Below are positions 10,479-22,170 of a DNA stretch of 64,000 nt, one piece after another; the stretch's first letter is position 1, and each line of letters begins with the position of its first letter. The notes under the pieces are model-generated. The model worked only from the letters and a program-made list of their open reading frames with translations, was not told the origin of the DNA and did no database searches. The stretch is from Ypsolopha sequella (Eukaryota; Arthropoda; Insecta; Lepidoptera; Ypsolophidae), in contig OW203986.1 of the NCBI GenBank assembly GCA_934047225.1, positions 22,571,221-22,635,220 of the forward strand, given 5' to 3'. Position numbers and translations under genes: made by a program.

Positions 10479-11290
10479 ATAGATATTACTTACTCTGCAA
10501 TAATACATCAAAAAACATAACTTGCCTACTCCCTAATTTGATAGCGTTTGTTTTATTAGATATAACCAACATTTTGAGGAGGCCATTTGTAGTATTTTAC
10601 TTTCATCATTTATTTAAGAAAATATACTATACAGTACATACCATATTATACGGTTTCCGTCACCATACATGTTTCATAAGAAACCCAAAATCTGTTTGAA
10701 AAAACGCTTTACGAAAATACATTCCACACGTATTTCTTAAATATTTTCAAAATGTGAAATGAAGTCGTTTATTTACGTTCTGATTTACGTCATGCGATAT
10801 TAAACCATTCTCTTTAAGGAACCATAAAAAAAATCCATGCATAATTTTTAGACTGGCCCCTCCGGACTCAGGTTATTGATAACTGCACATGGTAATGAGG
10901 TTAATAGTCATTTTCGGTCTAACAACCGTTTAGTAATAATAGGTGATTGTCAAAAATGGCTGGGTAGGTACAGATTTTTACTAGTAAATGCCTAGTGGGC
11001 CTAACTTTCTAATTAGAAATGCGAAATGTTATAGATATGTGTTGTTTAGAGATATGCCAAACTACGTACACAGATGCACTAACATTTTAAGTTATACGTA
11101 CCCAGAACCTATTTGACTGTCTTCGATAAGAATGTTATTGTATATGAAATAATTCATTAATTACAAACAGACATAAATTATCTTTGACGCAGTTGAAAAA
11201 CAAACTTTATTATTTTTTATTAAAGGACTGTTTTTTATACAATTAATGAATATTCAGGTTAAGATGTTACGAAGGCTACACATTATTGTT
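10479..11290. other. No gene seen
   Basis: AT-rich sequence between repeat fragments. No ORF with a domain, no inverted ends and no RNA gene recognised. Confidence 0.5.
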
Positions 11291-11385
11291 ACAACGTGTA
11301 ACAGAAAGGTGTAACCATATTTAAAGAGCTTATTCAGTCAATGGTATAAAATAACTTTTACTATGGAACAAAACCTGTATTTCGT
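11291..11385. repeat. Solo left arm of a foldback MITE
   Basis: Matches the left arm of the complete element at 12531-12788 (ACAACGTGTAACAGAAAGG, then a CTTTTACTATGGAACAAA block). The right arm is missing; the next sequence is a different repeat. Confidence 0.55.
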
Positions 11386-11389
11386 TTTT

Positions 11390-12075
11390 TTTACAAAAAA
11401 TAGCATTAATTTGCCCACATACCAAGGTGTAAAAAAAATAAAAAAAATTAGTAATTGTTCAAAATATTTCCAAAACAAAAATGAGAAAAAAAATAAAATT
11501 GTAATTGAAAAAATTTATTGTAAAAATATATACTATTACTATATTTACTGGCACTGGTTTCGAGAAATTTTTAAAAAACCACATAAATATGGCTGCCCCT
11601 CCCCCCCCCCCCCCCCCTTATCTCCCAAACTGTTGAAACGGAAAATATGAAAAAAATATCTATTGTATATCATAACTGGCCAATTACAGGAAAACTATAG
11701 CGATTAAAAAAATTTAAGCACAAATGAAAAATATAAAAAAAAAGTAAAATAAACGAAAAAAATATTTTATAAAAATAAAATTGGGTATCATATTGTAGGT
11801 ATTAAAAAGCTGATTGTAAAAGTATACGGTTTAGCTATATTTAATTGCATCTATTTCGAGAAATCCTTGAAAAACCATGAAAATTGTATAAAAAATTATA
11901 TGTAATCACCCATACAAAACAAATCTCAAAAAAGTTGCATTTTTAATGATATCCCCACAGAACATTTAAATCAAAAATGTTGTGAGGATATCCCCTTACC
12001 TCCAAAACTAGCCGCTAAAATTCAAGCGCCTGGAAAACAATTCGTGGCTCTCACTGAGTACGGAACCCTAATATC
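11390..12075 (+). repeat. Degenerate copy of the third (GTCT)n-repeat form (interior and 3' part)
   Basis: Similar in order to 40040-40560: 'gcccacat..c..ggtgtaaa', 'tttcgagaaat', 'ttatctcc', 'gggtatca', 'cggaacccta'. A 17-C homopolymer lies at about 11597-11617. Part of the 11912-12250 foldback overlaps its end. Confidence 0.5.
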
Positions 12076-12250
12076 TTGATCGCTATATTTTTCCTGTGAT
12101 ATTTACGTAATCAATAAGTGATATTTTTCATATTTTTCGGTCCTCTTGTTTCGGAGATAAGGGGATATCCTCAGAACATTTTTGATTTAAATTTTCTGTG
12201 GGGATATCATTAAAAATGCTTCTTTTTTGAGATTTATTTTGTGTGGGTTT
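11912..12250. repeat. Foldback with ~90-bp arms
   Basis: The arms pair 'atgatatccccacagaacat' on the left (about 11948-11967) with its near complement 'ttctgtggggatatcat' on the right (about 12195-12212), and the adjoining GAGATTTGTTTTGT-type blocks pair too. No ORF. Confidence 0.6.
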
Positions 12251-12379
12251 GATCTACTGGAAAAGCATTTTAGTTTGTGCGTTTGACCAGGGTCTGATTA
12301 TGAGACTGAAAGGTGGATACAGGATCTCTTCAAGGGACAATAGCAGACCCCTCGAGTTTGGAATTACTTGACCGATCTT

Positions 12380-12521
12380 GATGGGTAATTTAAAAATATA
12401 TGGTGACCGGGATTTGATAATGTGACAATATAGTCGTAAGGCTCGAAAAACCATTTTCCGTTGTTTACCTTATTTCCATGAAAATCTCTTCAACGCGGGC
12501 GGAGCCGTGGGCAAAAGCTAG
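12380..12521 (+). mobile_element. Possible Helitron 3' terminus
   Basis: A GC-rich GCGGGCGGAGCCGTGGGC stretch followed by AAAAG and CTAG|T at 12518-12522 resembles Helitron 3' ends (hairpin, about 10 nt, CTRR, host T). A related GCGGGCGGAGCCGCAAGC is at about 53679-53696. The hairpin pairing is weak and no 5' end was found. Confidence 0.3.
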
Positions 12522-12530
12522 TAATAATAT

Positions 12531-12788
12531 ACAGCGTGTAACAGAAAGGTGCAACCATATTTGAAGAGCTTAATGGTATACTTAGAACAACTTTTACTAT
12601 GGAGCCAACCCTGAAATCTCAAAAAAAATCTGCCCTTTCATACATATCGGCCGAGCGGCATTGCATTTTTCTATGAAAAAGTATATTTTTTTCTAGATAC
12701 AGGGTTTGTTCCATAGCAAAAGTTTTTCTATACCGTTGACTGAATAAGCTCTTCAAATATGGTTACACCTTTTTGTTACACTTTGTGT
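12531..12788. mobile_element. Foldback MITE (ACAxxGTGTAACAGAAAGG ends)
   Basis: The left arm begins ACAGCGTGTAACAG and the right arm ends TGTTACACTTTGTGT. The arms pair over about 100 bp including an AACAACTTTTACTATGGAGC block. Elements with this inner block also occur at 26846-27107. Confidence 0.75.
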
Positions 12789-12873
12789 AATATAACTCTA
12801 AATGTTAATCTATTGCTTCTTACACAGGTGGATGTTTTGAAAATTATATCAAAATTATTGCCTATAGCAACTT

Positions 12874-13295
12874 TTTTATTACTCGTCCAGCACAAGAGTC
12901 CAATGGCAAAGACTTATTTGCTTTTGATAGAGGCGATTATATGTTGGCTTATTGGCCTCTTTTTCTTGGAAACGACAAATTGGTGTGTTTTTAGCTAATA
13001 CTTAAATATTTTGTAGGGAAATAAATATTGGATTTAAGTAAAATCGCTTCATATTTCTATTACCTATTTTATCAATAGTTGATCTCTTAACCGCGTTTTT
13101 GAAACAAAAGTGAAAACCAAAAAAAAGAGGCTGGAAATCTTTTTTTTTTACTTAATTATAAATCTTAATACATTGTTTATAAGTAGAATCCCTAGATAAA
13201 AGATCAATAAATCAAATATATCTTTTTCAATACGAGGAGAGTCCGAATTTCTTTGAACGAATCCTCGAAAGTCTGGCGTTGTTCATGCTTTAGGC
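12874..13295 (+). repeat. Interspersed repeat, copy 1 (right side carries a hAT target duplication)
   Basis: Homologous to 42084-42330 plus 43036-43215: GTCCAGCACAA, 'gaggcgattatatg', TTGGTGTGTTTTTAGC and 'ctcgaaagtctggcgttgtt' are shared. Copy 1 is interrupted at its right end by the hAT-like element; copy 2 by a 750-bp repeat. Confidence 0.65.
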
Positions 13296-13896
13296 CAGGG
13301 AGCTCCAAACTACGGCCCGCGTGCCAACACCGGCCCGGGAGCACCACCAATCCAGCCCGCGATCGCTGGCGGGACATGCTCGGTTTCTATCCCGCTCGGT
13401 TTAGTTTATTTAAAATTCACAAACGTATAATATTAACGAGATGCTATTTATAATATGATCAAAGTTCACAACGTTATAATGCGTATTTGTCTAAAAGTAG
13501 CGTTATCATAGGAATGTTATTACAACCCTATTTCAAGTTCTACGCGCAGCACGCGCTGCGGTTAACTCCGTCGCAATGGTTAATCTTGTCCAAAGTACAA
13601 ACACTCCTGCGCCCTGCGCAATAGATATTTAAAATTATTTTACAGTGTTTTGGAATCATGAGCTATAATAATCATGAGCCCTCGGGACTTAGTGGAGGAA
13701 TCAGAAAGAAAGAAAGAAAGAAAAAATTTATTTGCATAAATTGTGGTATACATAAAGATGGTGAGGTACACAAAATTTGTTCAGCACAGTTTACCTTATT
13801 CAGGCATGCAAATTTTAGATTAGGCATACATTTTATAATATCTATTCATAAAGTTTCTATTATAACATCACTAATTTCTAAGTAACTATAAATTTG

Positions 13897-16770
13897 CTAT
13901 ATTACAACAGTACTTAAATTCAAAAAATCTTTAATATCATAGAAACATTGCTGTGTTAAATAATTAAATAACAGTTTCTTAAATAAATTGTAGGGCTTTT
14001 CTTTGAGACTGTCTGGTAACTTATTAAAAATCTTTATTTGCATAAAATATGTGGTTCTTTGGCAAAATTCCGTTCTGTATTTTGGAGTTATTAGTTTGTT
14101 TGGGTATCTAGTATTAAAATTGTATCTATCACTATACTTTAGGAATAAATTTGTATGTGATTTCGTGAAACATGCCATTTCATAAATATATAGACTTGGC
14201 AGGGACAGCAGTTTGTTTCTTATAAAATATGGTTTACATGACACAGTGGGTTCCAAATTGAAAATTGCGCGTATACTTTTTTTCTGTACTATAAAAGCTC
14301 TATTTATTTCTCTCGCATTTCCCCAAAGAATAAGTCCGTATCGTAGCAGTGACATAACATATCCGTGATAAGCAAGGAGTGCAGTTTTGGTATCTGAAGT
14401 TCGTTGTAAACGATATAGAACATATACAAAACTATTAATTTTTGAACACATTTTTTCTATGTGGGGAAGCCATGTTAAAAAACCGTCCATTGTTATGCCC
14501 AGAAATTTTGTTTCTTCAGTTTCTTCAATACTTTCTCCATTACATGTTATATTTACTTTAAGATGTTTCATTTTTTTGTTTCTGAATTGAATGAATTTGG
14601 TTTTGTTTGTATTAATTTTTAAGTTATTAAATTTAAGCCAGTCCACTATTTTTTTAATATTATTATTTACATCATTTTCAAAGCTTTCAAAAGTATCACA
14701 CACATTAACTACAGAAATATCATCAGCAAACAATATACATTTATTGTTTATAGCATCTGGAAGATCATTGATGTAAATAAGGAAAAGAAGAGGTCCCAGG
14801 ACACTGCCTTGTGGTACACCAAACTTATTTACAAGAGCTGTGGATTTGTATTGCATGTTTTCACATTTTTCATTAATTTTATTTATTTCTACAGTTTGTT
14901 GCCTTTCTTTGAGGTAGCTATCTAACCAATCCCTGATTACACCGCGAAGACCATATCTTTCACATTTACTTATAAGAAGTTCATGCGAAACAAAATCAAA
15001 TGCTTTGCTCATATCATAATATGTTATACATGTGGCTTTACTTTTATCTACGTTTTCAGTTATTTCTTTCACAAGTTGAAAACCTGCCAATGCGGTTGAT
15101 TTATTTTTTTGAAAACCATTTTGCTCAATTTTTAAAATATTATACTTATTTAGGAAATTCATAATTCTACTGTGCATAGTTTTTTCGAATATCTTTGAGA
15201 ATATTGATACAAACGCTATTTGTCTATAATTTTGTACATCTGTTTTGTCACCTTTTTTAAATAAGGGCTTTATTATTGACGGTTTTAGAGCTTCCGGAAA
15301 CGTTCCTTCCTTAAAGGATAAATTTATAATATAACTTAAGATTTCTGATATATAAACAGCACTGATCTTTATTATTTTAGTTGCAAAGCCATCATAGCCT
15401 ACGGCACTTGTATTTTTTAAATGTTTGATTATAGAAATGATTTCTGTAGTATCACAAGGCTTTAAAAACATAGTGTTGTTGTGTATTTTTATTAAATTAG
15501 AATATTCGTTATTTGAAAAATTTGTACTTTTTATATGTTTACTTTGTTCGTCTATGAAATTTTTATTGAATTCGTTAGCAATTACTGTAGGATTTGTTAA
15601 AATTTTATTGTTAATGTTTATTTTATCAATTTCATTTATCTCTTTAGGTGTTGTTTTGTTTTTTATTAGATTCCATGAGGTTTTGCACTTATTTTTTGAT
15701 TGAAGAAGAAGTTTTTTACTAGCATTAGATTGAGCATTAAATATACATTTTTTTAGCAATTTGTTATAATAATGAAACTTGATTTTATCCTGGCAATTTT
15801 TTGTATAATATTGTTTATATCTCAAGTACCTACTTTTTTTACATGAATTCCGTATCCCTCGCGTGATCCATTTTGCAGTGATAGGTTTATTTTTTATCCT
15901 TATCCTTATTGTTGGAAAACAGAGATCATAAAATAACGTAAACAAGTCCTTGAAATAATTATATGCCATGTTCACATTATCTGTTTCATACACCTGTGAC
16001 CAAGATAACGAACTTAGACATTCACAGAATTTCCTTATATTGTCATTAGAGTAATCTCTTTTTTTAGTATAATAAACTGGTACAATTGTTGACATTTTAT
16101 TTTCAATAGGGAATGATAATATCTGACATGTATTGTGATCTGATAATCCGCTTTGTATAACTGATACATCTATTTTATCTGTTATGTTACTGGCAATGTT
16201 ATCAATACAAGTTTTTTGTCTCGTTGGTTCATTAATATGTAACTTAAAGTTAAAATTTTTAAATGTAGACATTAATTCTTTACACACTTTAGTACTATCT
16301 TTTAGTATATCAATGTTATAGTCTCCACATATAACAATTTTCTTTATTCTTTTTCTATTTAATTTATGTAATATATTCTGTAATTTGAGAATAAATGTGG
16401 ATACATCGGAATCAGGAGTCCTATATACTCATAATATCATACATTTAATTTTAGGGATTTCAATTCCGCAGCATTCAAAGACTGCATTAGTACAATATTC
16501 TTTGAAGTTTATTTCTTTAGTGAGTATGTTAGGTTGAGCAAAAATACAGACCCCACCCCTCTTCATATTTCTAGAATAATGTGCAGCTAATTTATATCCC
16601 AGTATTTTAGCATTCGCTTCAGTGCCTTCCTTGAGAAAAGTTTCACTAAAACAAAGGATATCTGTTGTCTTAGTTCCGTTTAGATCCTCCAGTAAAATTT
16701 CTATGAGGTTTCTCTTATTCAGTAAGCCAGCAATATTTTGATGGAAAACTGTGCATACATTATTATTTTT
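13897..16770 (-). pseudogene. LINE ORF2: endonuclease + reverse transcriptase, one internal stop
   Basis: The frame holds an APE-type endonuclease, then a reverse transcriptase. Visible endonuclease motifs are HQNIAGL, FSETF, YRTPDSD, GDYNID and LSDHN. Visible RT motifs are YYDMSKAFDFVSHELL, FGVPQGSVLGPLLF and ILFADDISVV (catalytic FADD). The frame is broken by one TGA at 16431-16429, just before YRTPD, where the sister element has a cysteine codon followed by leucine. The longest open part is 796 residues (16287-13897). The frame is open up to the end of ORF1 with no ATG in phase at the junction, so how translation starts is unclear. The enzyme would nick target DNA and copy the element's RNA. 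As it stands the copy is inactive unless the stop is read through. Confidence 0.85.
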
Positions 16771-17215
16771 CTGAACGAAATAACTGCTTTTTGTCTCTGG
16801 TATCAGTTGTTATATCTTTATTCGTATTTGTTGATGTTGATGTCCTTACCAAGTTATCAGTATTATATTCATTACCATTTATGAATAATTTGTTATTTTT
16901 TATGATTGCGTGATGTCCACTATCGCGCGCATTTTTCATTTCTTCTGTTAGTAGTTTCCTTTCAGATAATTCATTCTTTGTCAAATATTTAGAAATATAC
17001 AATCCAGTCCCTTTAAATGCATAAGCATTTTGCAAAACATAGTTCGTAGTTCTTTTGCTTATCAACTCAATTTGTATGGGTCGACGATATCCCTTTCTGC
17101 CTATACGTTCGATTTTCTCTATATAACCGTCTATGTTTATATTCATGATATCATAGAACATATGGTTTATTTTTGTATATAATTCTTCATAATTCTCACG
17201 ACCGTGCTCCCACAT
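16763..17215 (-). CDS. LINE ORF1 C-terminal part (L1 ORF1-like RNA-binding domain)
   Basis: A 150-residue frame with the pattern RRPIQIELISKRTTNYVL, then KGTGLYISKYLT, KKLLTEEMKNAR-like helices and NNKLFINGNEY. This is the C-terminal region typical of L1-type ORF1 proteins, which coat the element RNA. The N-terminal coiled coil expected in such proteins is missing, so the element is probably 5'-truncated near 17240. The ORF1 stop (TAA, 16765-16763) overlaps the open ORF2 frame by a few bases. No start can be chosen safely: the ATG at 17215 is internal to the usual protein. Confidence 0.65.
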   Translation of the reverse strand: MWEHGRENYEELYTKINHMFYDIMNINIDGYIEKIERIGRKGYRRPIQIELISKRTTNYVLQNAYAFKGTGLYISKYLTKNELSERKLLTEEMKNARDSGHHAIIKNNKLFINGNEYNTDNLVRTSTSTNTNKDITTDTRDKKQLFRSEK

Positions 17216-17318
17216 GCCATATATGACGAATTTTTTATCCGTATTATCCTCCTGTTTAAACTACTAATTTATCAGTGTGCCCCTTAGGCAAAAAAGTTTG
17301 GAGACCCCTGTTCTAGGC

Positions 17319-18470
17319 TCATGTATGGTCTTAATTCAAATAAGCGTGTTTCAAGTATAGTACACTGCAGAAAATATAACTTATGTAGGTCAATCAACCA
17401 TTTTGCGGATAATCTAGCGCATAATAAACGCAACATCTGCAACTGTGACAAAACAGATATGGTGTGATTTTATTATGTAATAATATAATGCAAACCAGAC
17501 GTAATATACATGATCTAACAAGTATTAGGTCCTTACATATGAAATCCACAACATTTCAAACTATTCACCAGCTAATTTTAATAGCCAAAATGAAAATGGG
17601 GAAAAAGCAAAGGGATTTCTATTTTACCATTTTCTATAATTTGGATTGTGACATAAATATTTTTTTTTAATCTTTGTTTTTTTAACAAAAACCTTGTAGG
17701 CATAATGGCTCTCGTACCTTTGTCTGTAACAATGTTTGTATGAATAATAAAAAAAAAACAAAGGTTGGAAAAGAGGCGCGAAAATGTGAAGGCGTCGTTT
17801 TTTTGTTTTATTGAAAAAATATTGCATTTTGGGTGTTTTCATCAACAATAGTGATAGAATATTGTGACTTAAATTTGCCGTAACCAGTGTAGTGTGTTGT
17901 TCAATGAAACAAAAGTGCAGGCCGTGCCTTTTCATGTGTTTTTTCTAACCCAACATTTTGTTCCTGTTATGGGTCTATCCATAGCCTCCTTTATTTCTCA
18001 AGCCGTGCTATGGAAATCTGGCAACATTGCGCGTGAACCGGTTTACGAAGTTTCACTTTTACCTGTCGCCATTAAGTTAATACGACCAAGTTACAAATAA
18101 GCGAACGTTATGAACTTACCCACCGACTGGTAACCATTTTATTCTATCACATAATATTACGCGACTAATTTATCATTGGCGGTGATGCTACTAGATTTTG
18201 TACATGCTTCCAGTAGTGATAAGTTAGTCGGATACTACGTCACTTGATTTTGAACGAGCAGTTTGTTGATATAAAAATCGAAGAATTTAATGGTTTTTCT
18301 TTACGAAAAGACGCTTGTGATTGTATCAACTGTTTATGCTATAAAACAAGGTAAGTATTTTACAGTACTTTCAAAGTTTTAATGATAATTTGTATTTGCA
18401 GTTGGTTTACAAGCAAGACAATAACAAAGCGTAACTCTTACCTTTTCTCTGAGCGTAACTCATGTTTTAT
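17319..18470. other. No gene seen
   Basis: AT-rich sequence with several short ORFs lacking motifs. A consensus splice donor (AAG|GTAAGT) stands at about 18350 and an acceptor (TTATTTTCAG) ends at about 18477. They could bound a small intron before the fragment at 18478-18674, but upstream reading frames do not join it in phase. Confidence 0.35.
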
Positions 18471-18477
18471 TTTCAGA

Positions 18478-18674
18478 TGCCATTTCAGATTTCAGATTGC
18501 ATAGGTGATCCTTATTTTGACCATTTACAAAGAGGAGGTCTGTCATTGCCTACAGATTCCGTGAAATTTGTATGCTTTCATTTGCATGCTGACTTAAAAA
18601 ACACTTTCTTTAAGTTGAATGATGTCCGAGGAATGTTAGCATTGCTAACCATTTTGAGCTTAGAATCTGATTAA
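18478..18674 (+). pseudogene. Short ORF resembling the C-terminus of a THAP/P-type transposase
   Basis: The frame contains YFDHLQRGGLSLPTDSVKF, which recalls the 'RGGL..P(T/S)' motif near the C-termini of some THAP-type transposases. It is only 65 codons from the ATG, follows a good splice acceptor, and has no partner exon that I could join. This is a remnant at best. Confidence 0.25.
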
Positions 18675-18679
18675 TTTTT

Positions 18680-19479
18680 TATTGATATAAATGGATGTTG
18701 TGAAGCAGGCCACTCATTGAAACCTTTGTAAAATATTATCCAATATAATTTTAAATAATTTTACAAAAAATGTAAACAATTGACATAATGAAAAGAAAAC
18801 TCAATGTATTTTTAAATAATTAACAACTTCACAACACAGTATTTGTCCACTTATATCATACTTAGTTGGTTGTGGTTTATCTGAATAATGAAACCGTTTT
18901 AATAGTACATTTTAATTCTAGTGCGAGACGATTGATATTTCGAGTAACAACTGATTTTGACTGAAAAAACAGTCAAGACGAGAAATATCAACATTTGCAT
19001 GTGAGTCAAACGACGTTTTTAATACATCTGCGAAAAATTACATGAAAAAATTATATGCCGCCATTACAAGAGACTTTTTTGTGCCAAGAAAGTTAGTCTG
19101 ATACAATTTTACCATTGTTTTACCAATGTTACAAAACAAAAGAAATGTCCACTATATATATATATCTAGTATAGCACATAATCTAGTATATTTTAAGCAG
19201 GTATATTAGAAAAGTAACACATCTAGCATACCTACCTACTTACATCTTATAATTATGTAAGTACCTATCAATGTTGCAGAAATAAATTATAAAATCTCAT
19301 ATATTTTATTTTATTGTATTAGTGCAATCGTCAAGGTTTCAAACATGAAATAATTTCAAGATCCCATCAACGAGGCAAGATCCCTTTTAAATTAAATTTT
19401 CAATTAAATCTGCTGGTGGTCAAAACATACCAACCATAATTAATAAATATAAATAACAATTAATAATAAATAAAAATGC
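18680..19479. other. No gene seen
   Basis: AT-rich, with a (TA)n stretch near 19155. No inverted ends or coding signal. Confidence 0.45.
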
Positions 19480-19721
19480 AATGTGACTTTTGTTGCTATA
19501 GCTAAATTCATACTGGAGGCTTGGTTAGTGATTAGTATCATGGACCGATAACACTTTTTGGTATAATCGCAGAATAAAATTATGACCTTACATAGTAGAT
19601 AACCCTGTCTGGGCTTGCGTTTTTACCTATTTTTTACGAATTCACTAAAATAACCTTGATACTGACCACTTACCAAGTCTCCAGTATGAATTTGGCTATA
19701 TCAACAAAAGTCACCTTGTAT
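19480..19721. mobile_element. ACAAGGTGA foldback MITE, degenerate copy
   Basis: The right end AAAAGTCACCTTGT is intact; the left end is worn (CAATGTGACTTTTGTT). The inner AAATTCATACTGGAGGCTTG / CTCCAGTATGAATTTGG blocks pair. The central part differs from the copies at 3450 and 6241. Confidence 0.65.
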
Positions 19722-20271
19722 AAAGTTATAAATTTTGACCACCAGCCGAGATGTAATCGGTTCACGAAGATCCTAAATGCGACGTTGCCAAACTTCATAG
19801 CACGGCTTGAGATAAAGAAGGCTGTGGTCTATCACTTTAGCACGAACTGACAGGACAGCAACTACGACAGGACACAGTTCTTTCAGATTATCCTCAAGAG
19901 AGGATATACAAACACAGAAGAAAGGAAACTAAAATAAGACCAGGCAGAATGGGCTTAAGCCTTTGGCTTTTTCCATAAAGGAAAGAAAATGACAAAAAAA
20001 TAAATAAAACAAAAAACAAAATGACGTGACCATAGAGCATGATATTATATCAAATTTCAGTGATACTTGATATTGATTGACAGCTAGTTTTTCTATTTAT
20101 TGCTAGGCAAAGGTATTGTAGCTCTTTAGCCCATATCCATACACTTTGAATTTTTTTTTAAATATCTCTAAAGCGAATAAATAAAAAAATATATTGAAAC
20201 ATGTTTTATAATAATCATATAAAGAAATCTCAGTGGATTTTTTATTAGCTTACCTAACACGAAATGAAAAC

Positions 20272-20637
20272 TTGTGGAATGGCGTTTTTTATGAAGAATT
20301 TGAAGGAAACTCAATTTTCAGTAAGTACAAATATTTTTCACAAATCCAAATTTTGTTATTACTTTTGTGTAAGTATGAATGAGGCATTAAGCTAACAGCA
20401 ATAATAATTTAATTTTTGAAAAGTGCGAGCTGTAATTTGTTTTACGAATCTTTTCACGAAAATGGACGGCATTTAGGACGAACTGTTTTTGAGGATTTAA
20501 TTTTAGACATCAAACTGAAAATAAGAACAAAATTTATAACGTAGATGTAAAACCTTGCAATCAACTTTCAAACATAAACAAAAAATGAAAATAGCTATTG
20601 AATTACAGGAATTATGAATTTCGCCAATTCCATAGGT
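20272..20637. mobile_element. Non-autonomous element, inverted relative of 43750-44122
   Basis: Shares in reverse order 'gaatttgaaggaaactcaat', 'ttaagctaacagcaa' and 'aaaacagttcgtc' type blocks with 43750-44122. Short inverted ends (TGGAATGGCG / CGCCAATTCCA) are visible. No ORF. Confidence 0.55.
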
Positions 20638-20961
20638 AAGCACCCAATAATATCATAGTAGAAACTTCTCATAAGTAGGTACGTTGTACATTTACAATTT
20701 CTTACAAATGAATATTAAAAATTATTGAAGTCGGAACCCTTGGGCTCTCTGTGCCCTTGCGCCTTGGGTTGAGGAACCCTAACAGCTGTTGCGCAACACT
20801 GTTCCAGCTAGTTGTGTGTGAAGGTGCATGTTACTCAAACATCTAGGATGCTAATCTGAACTGTACACCAATGTTGCTCCAGTACAGTACTGTTCAAAAA
20901 TATATGACGATATTCTTCTTTACTGGGTTTTAATCTGTGAAATGGATCCCACCAAAAACAT

Positions 20962-21285
20962 TTCTTGTAAAGTAGGTTGCCAAGACTCGTAGGCTCATAA
21001 CGCTTTCACTGTTAAAAAGTTATCAGATCCCATGTAGAGCCAAACTTCGAACTCTAAGAAGTATGGCCGTCGCACAGACACTCCAATTGTGGTAAGAAAT
21101 TAAGTCACTGGTCTCATGCAATAGTTCCATGAAACGGCCAAGTCATAACTTTTGATCAAGATGTAGGGTTTGCAGAGTTAGGGCTTGTAGATTTAGGCCT
21201 TGCAGAGATAGAGGCTTGGTTCTACATGAGATCTGTGTGTTATGAGCTTACCAGTCTTGGCAACTTACTTTATATGAAAAAACAC
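20962..21285. repeat. Foldback with ~80-bp arms
   Basis: The left arm GGTTGCCAAGACTCGTAGG pairs with the right arm CCAGTCTTGGCAAC, and CATGTAGAGCCAA pairs with TTGGTTCTACATG. No ORF. Confidence 0.6.
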
Positions 21286-21645
21286 GTTTTAAAACGAAGC
21301 CTTCCTTCGGCGTATAGTATAACCCGAAAACGGACTGTAAATCGCGAGCGCCAAAATGCGCGCGAAATGATTCAGAATGAGTCTGATTTCAAGATTAAAA
21401 TTGATTCAAACTTCAATAAATTATTTAAGTTTATAATTTTCTATGCAGATCTTAATAAACTTTGTTTTCTTGCTGTGAGTATTTATTTTAGACATAAAAC
21501 TCAAGCCGCATGAGAAAGAAATTTATAAATAATTCTTAAAAGCATCAGTTTCAAAAATTTATCTATCGAGTGAAAATTATCCAATTAGGTAACTGGCTTT
21601 GCATTATCTTTATAAAAGTCTAAAAATATATATGTTTAAATTTTA

Positions 21646-21818
21646 CAATGGTATCGATTCGGTGTAACACGTCTTAACTTATTTGACAGAACTAACCTTA
21701 TTTTAAGCGTCCTGTCTTTTTCTTTCTGTATCGAACTTTTCTTTCTTTACAGAACGCTTAAATTTAGTTTAGTCCTGTCAAATAAGTTAAGGTGTGCTTC
21801 ACCGAATCGTTACCATTG
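21646..21818. mobile_element. Foldback MITE, ~70-bp arms
   Basis: CAATGGTATCGATTCGGTG on the left pairs with CACCGAATCGTTACCATTG on the right, and the TTAACTTATTTGACAG / CTGTCAAATAAGTTAA and AAGCGT blocks pair inside. The loop is pyrimidine-rich. Confidence 0.75.
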
Positions 21819-21904
21819 ATCACGTATTTAAGACAAGGCTCCCTAAATAGTCACAAACACAATTAAGGTTTTTATGTTTTTATTGCGAGATCCATCGCTT
21901 TGGA

Positions 21905-21965
21905 TACTCCAATTATTATTAGAGTGCATTAAAAACTTAGAAATCAATCAGAAACAAATTTTAGC
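21905..21965 (-). repeat. SINE tail, inverted copy
   Basis: The complement matches the tail of the SINE at 1-150 (ATTTGTTTCTGATTGAT, then AATGCACTCTAAT). Confidence 0.5.
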
Positions 21966-22074
21966 TAAACAAAGATTTCAGTATGTGCATTACTGGGTGG
22001 TATATCAAGTAGTTACAAAAATTCCGTGTACAGATGTGGTGGAAAAATTCGTCGATTAAGACGAGAACCTTAGT

Positions 22075-22170
22075 GTCGCAGCCTGTCATGTAAGCATGGA
22101 GGTCGCAGATTCAAAGAATATTTGTTTACTTCAAATTTATTTCTTGTTTATAATGCACCCTAACAAAAAT
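22075..22170 (+). repeat. SINE, degenerate copy
   Basis: GGAGGTCGCAGATTCAAAG is a worn version of the GAGGTCGCAGGTTCGAG block at 42-58, followed by a similar tail (TAATGCACCCTAAC). With the piece at 21905-21965 it suggests two SINE copies head to head. Confidence 0.45.

Larger units (their letters stand above)
13703..17240 (-). mobile_element. Two-ORF non-LTR retrotransposon (LINE), nearly full length
   Basis: Reads on the minus strand from a 5' end near 17240 through ORF1 (17215-16763) and ORF2 (about 16770-13897) to a 3' end with a (TTTC)n tail at 13703-13725. The last unique bases (the complement of TTTATTTGCATAAATTGTGG) resemble the 3' end of the sister element at 57104-60204, which has a (TATTTC)n tail. 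It lies inside the hAT-like element 13296-17310. Confidence 0.85.
13296..17310. mobile_element. hAT-like (Buster-type) non-autonomous element carrying an inserted LINE
   Basis: The left end CAGGGAGCTCCAAACTACGG and the right end, whose complement is CAGGGGTCTCCAAACTTT, are hAT-type inverted ends. The flanking 8-mers are ctttaggc (13288-13295) and ttctaggc (17311-17318). The paralogous repeat at 43204-43211 reads ctctaggc once, and each flank differs from it by one base. The TA in the centre fits the nnnTAnnn target of Buster-type hATs. Without the LINE the element would be about 0.5 kb and has no transposase. Confidence 0.65.

Noticed and set aside
17624..18100. Short ORFs near 17.6-18.1 kb as a gene start
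   Set aside because: No domain, no consistent splicing and no neighbouring exon.
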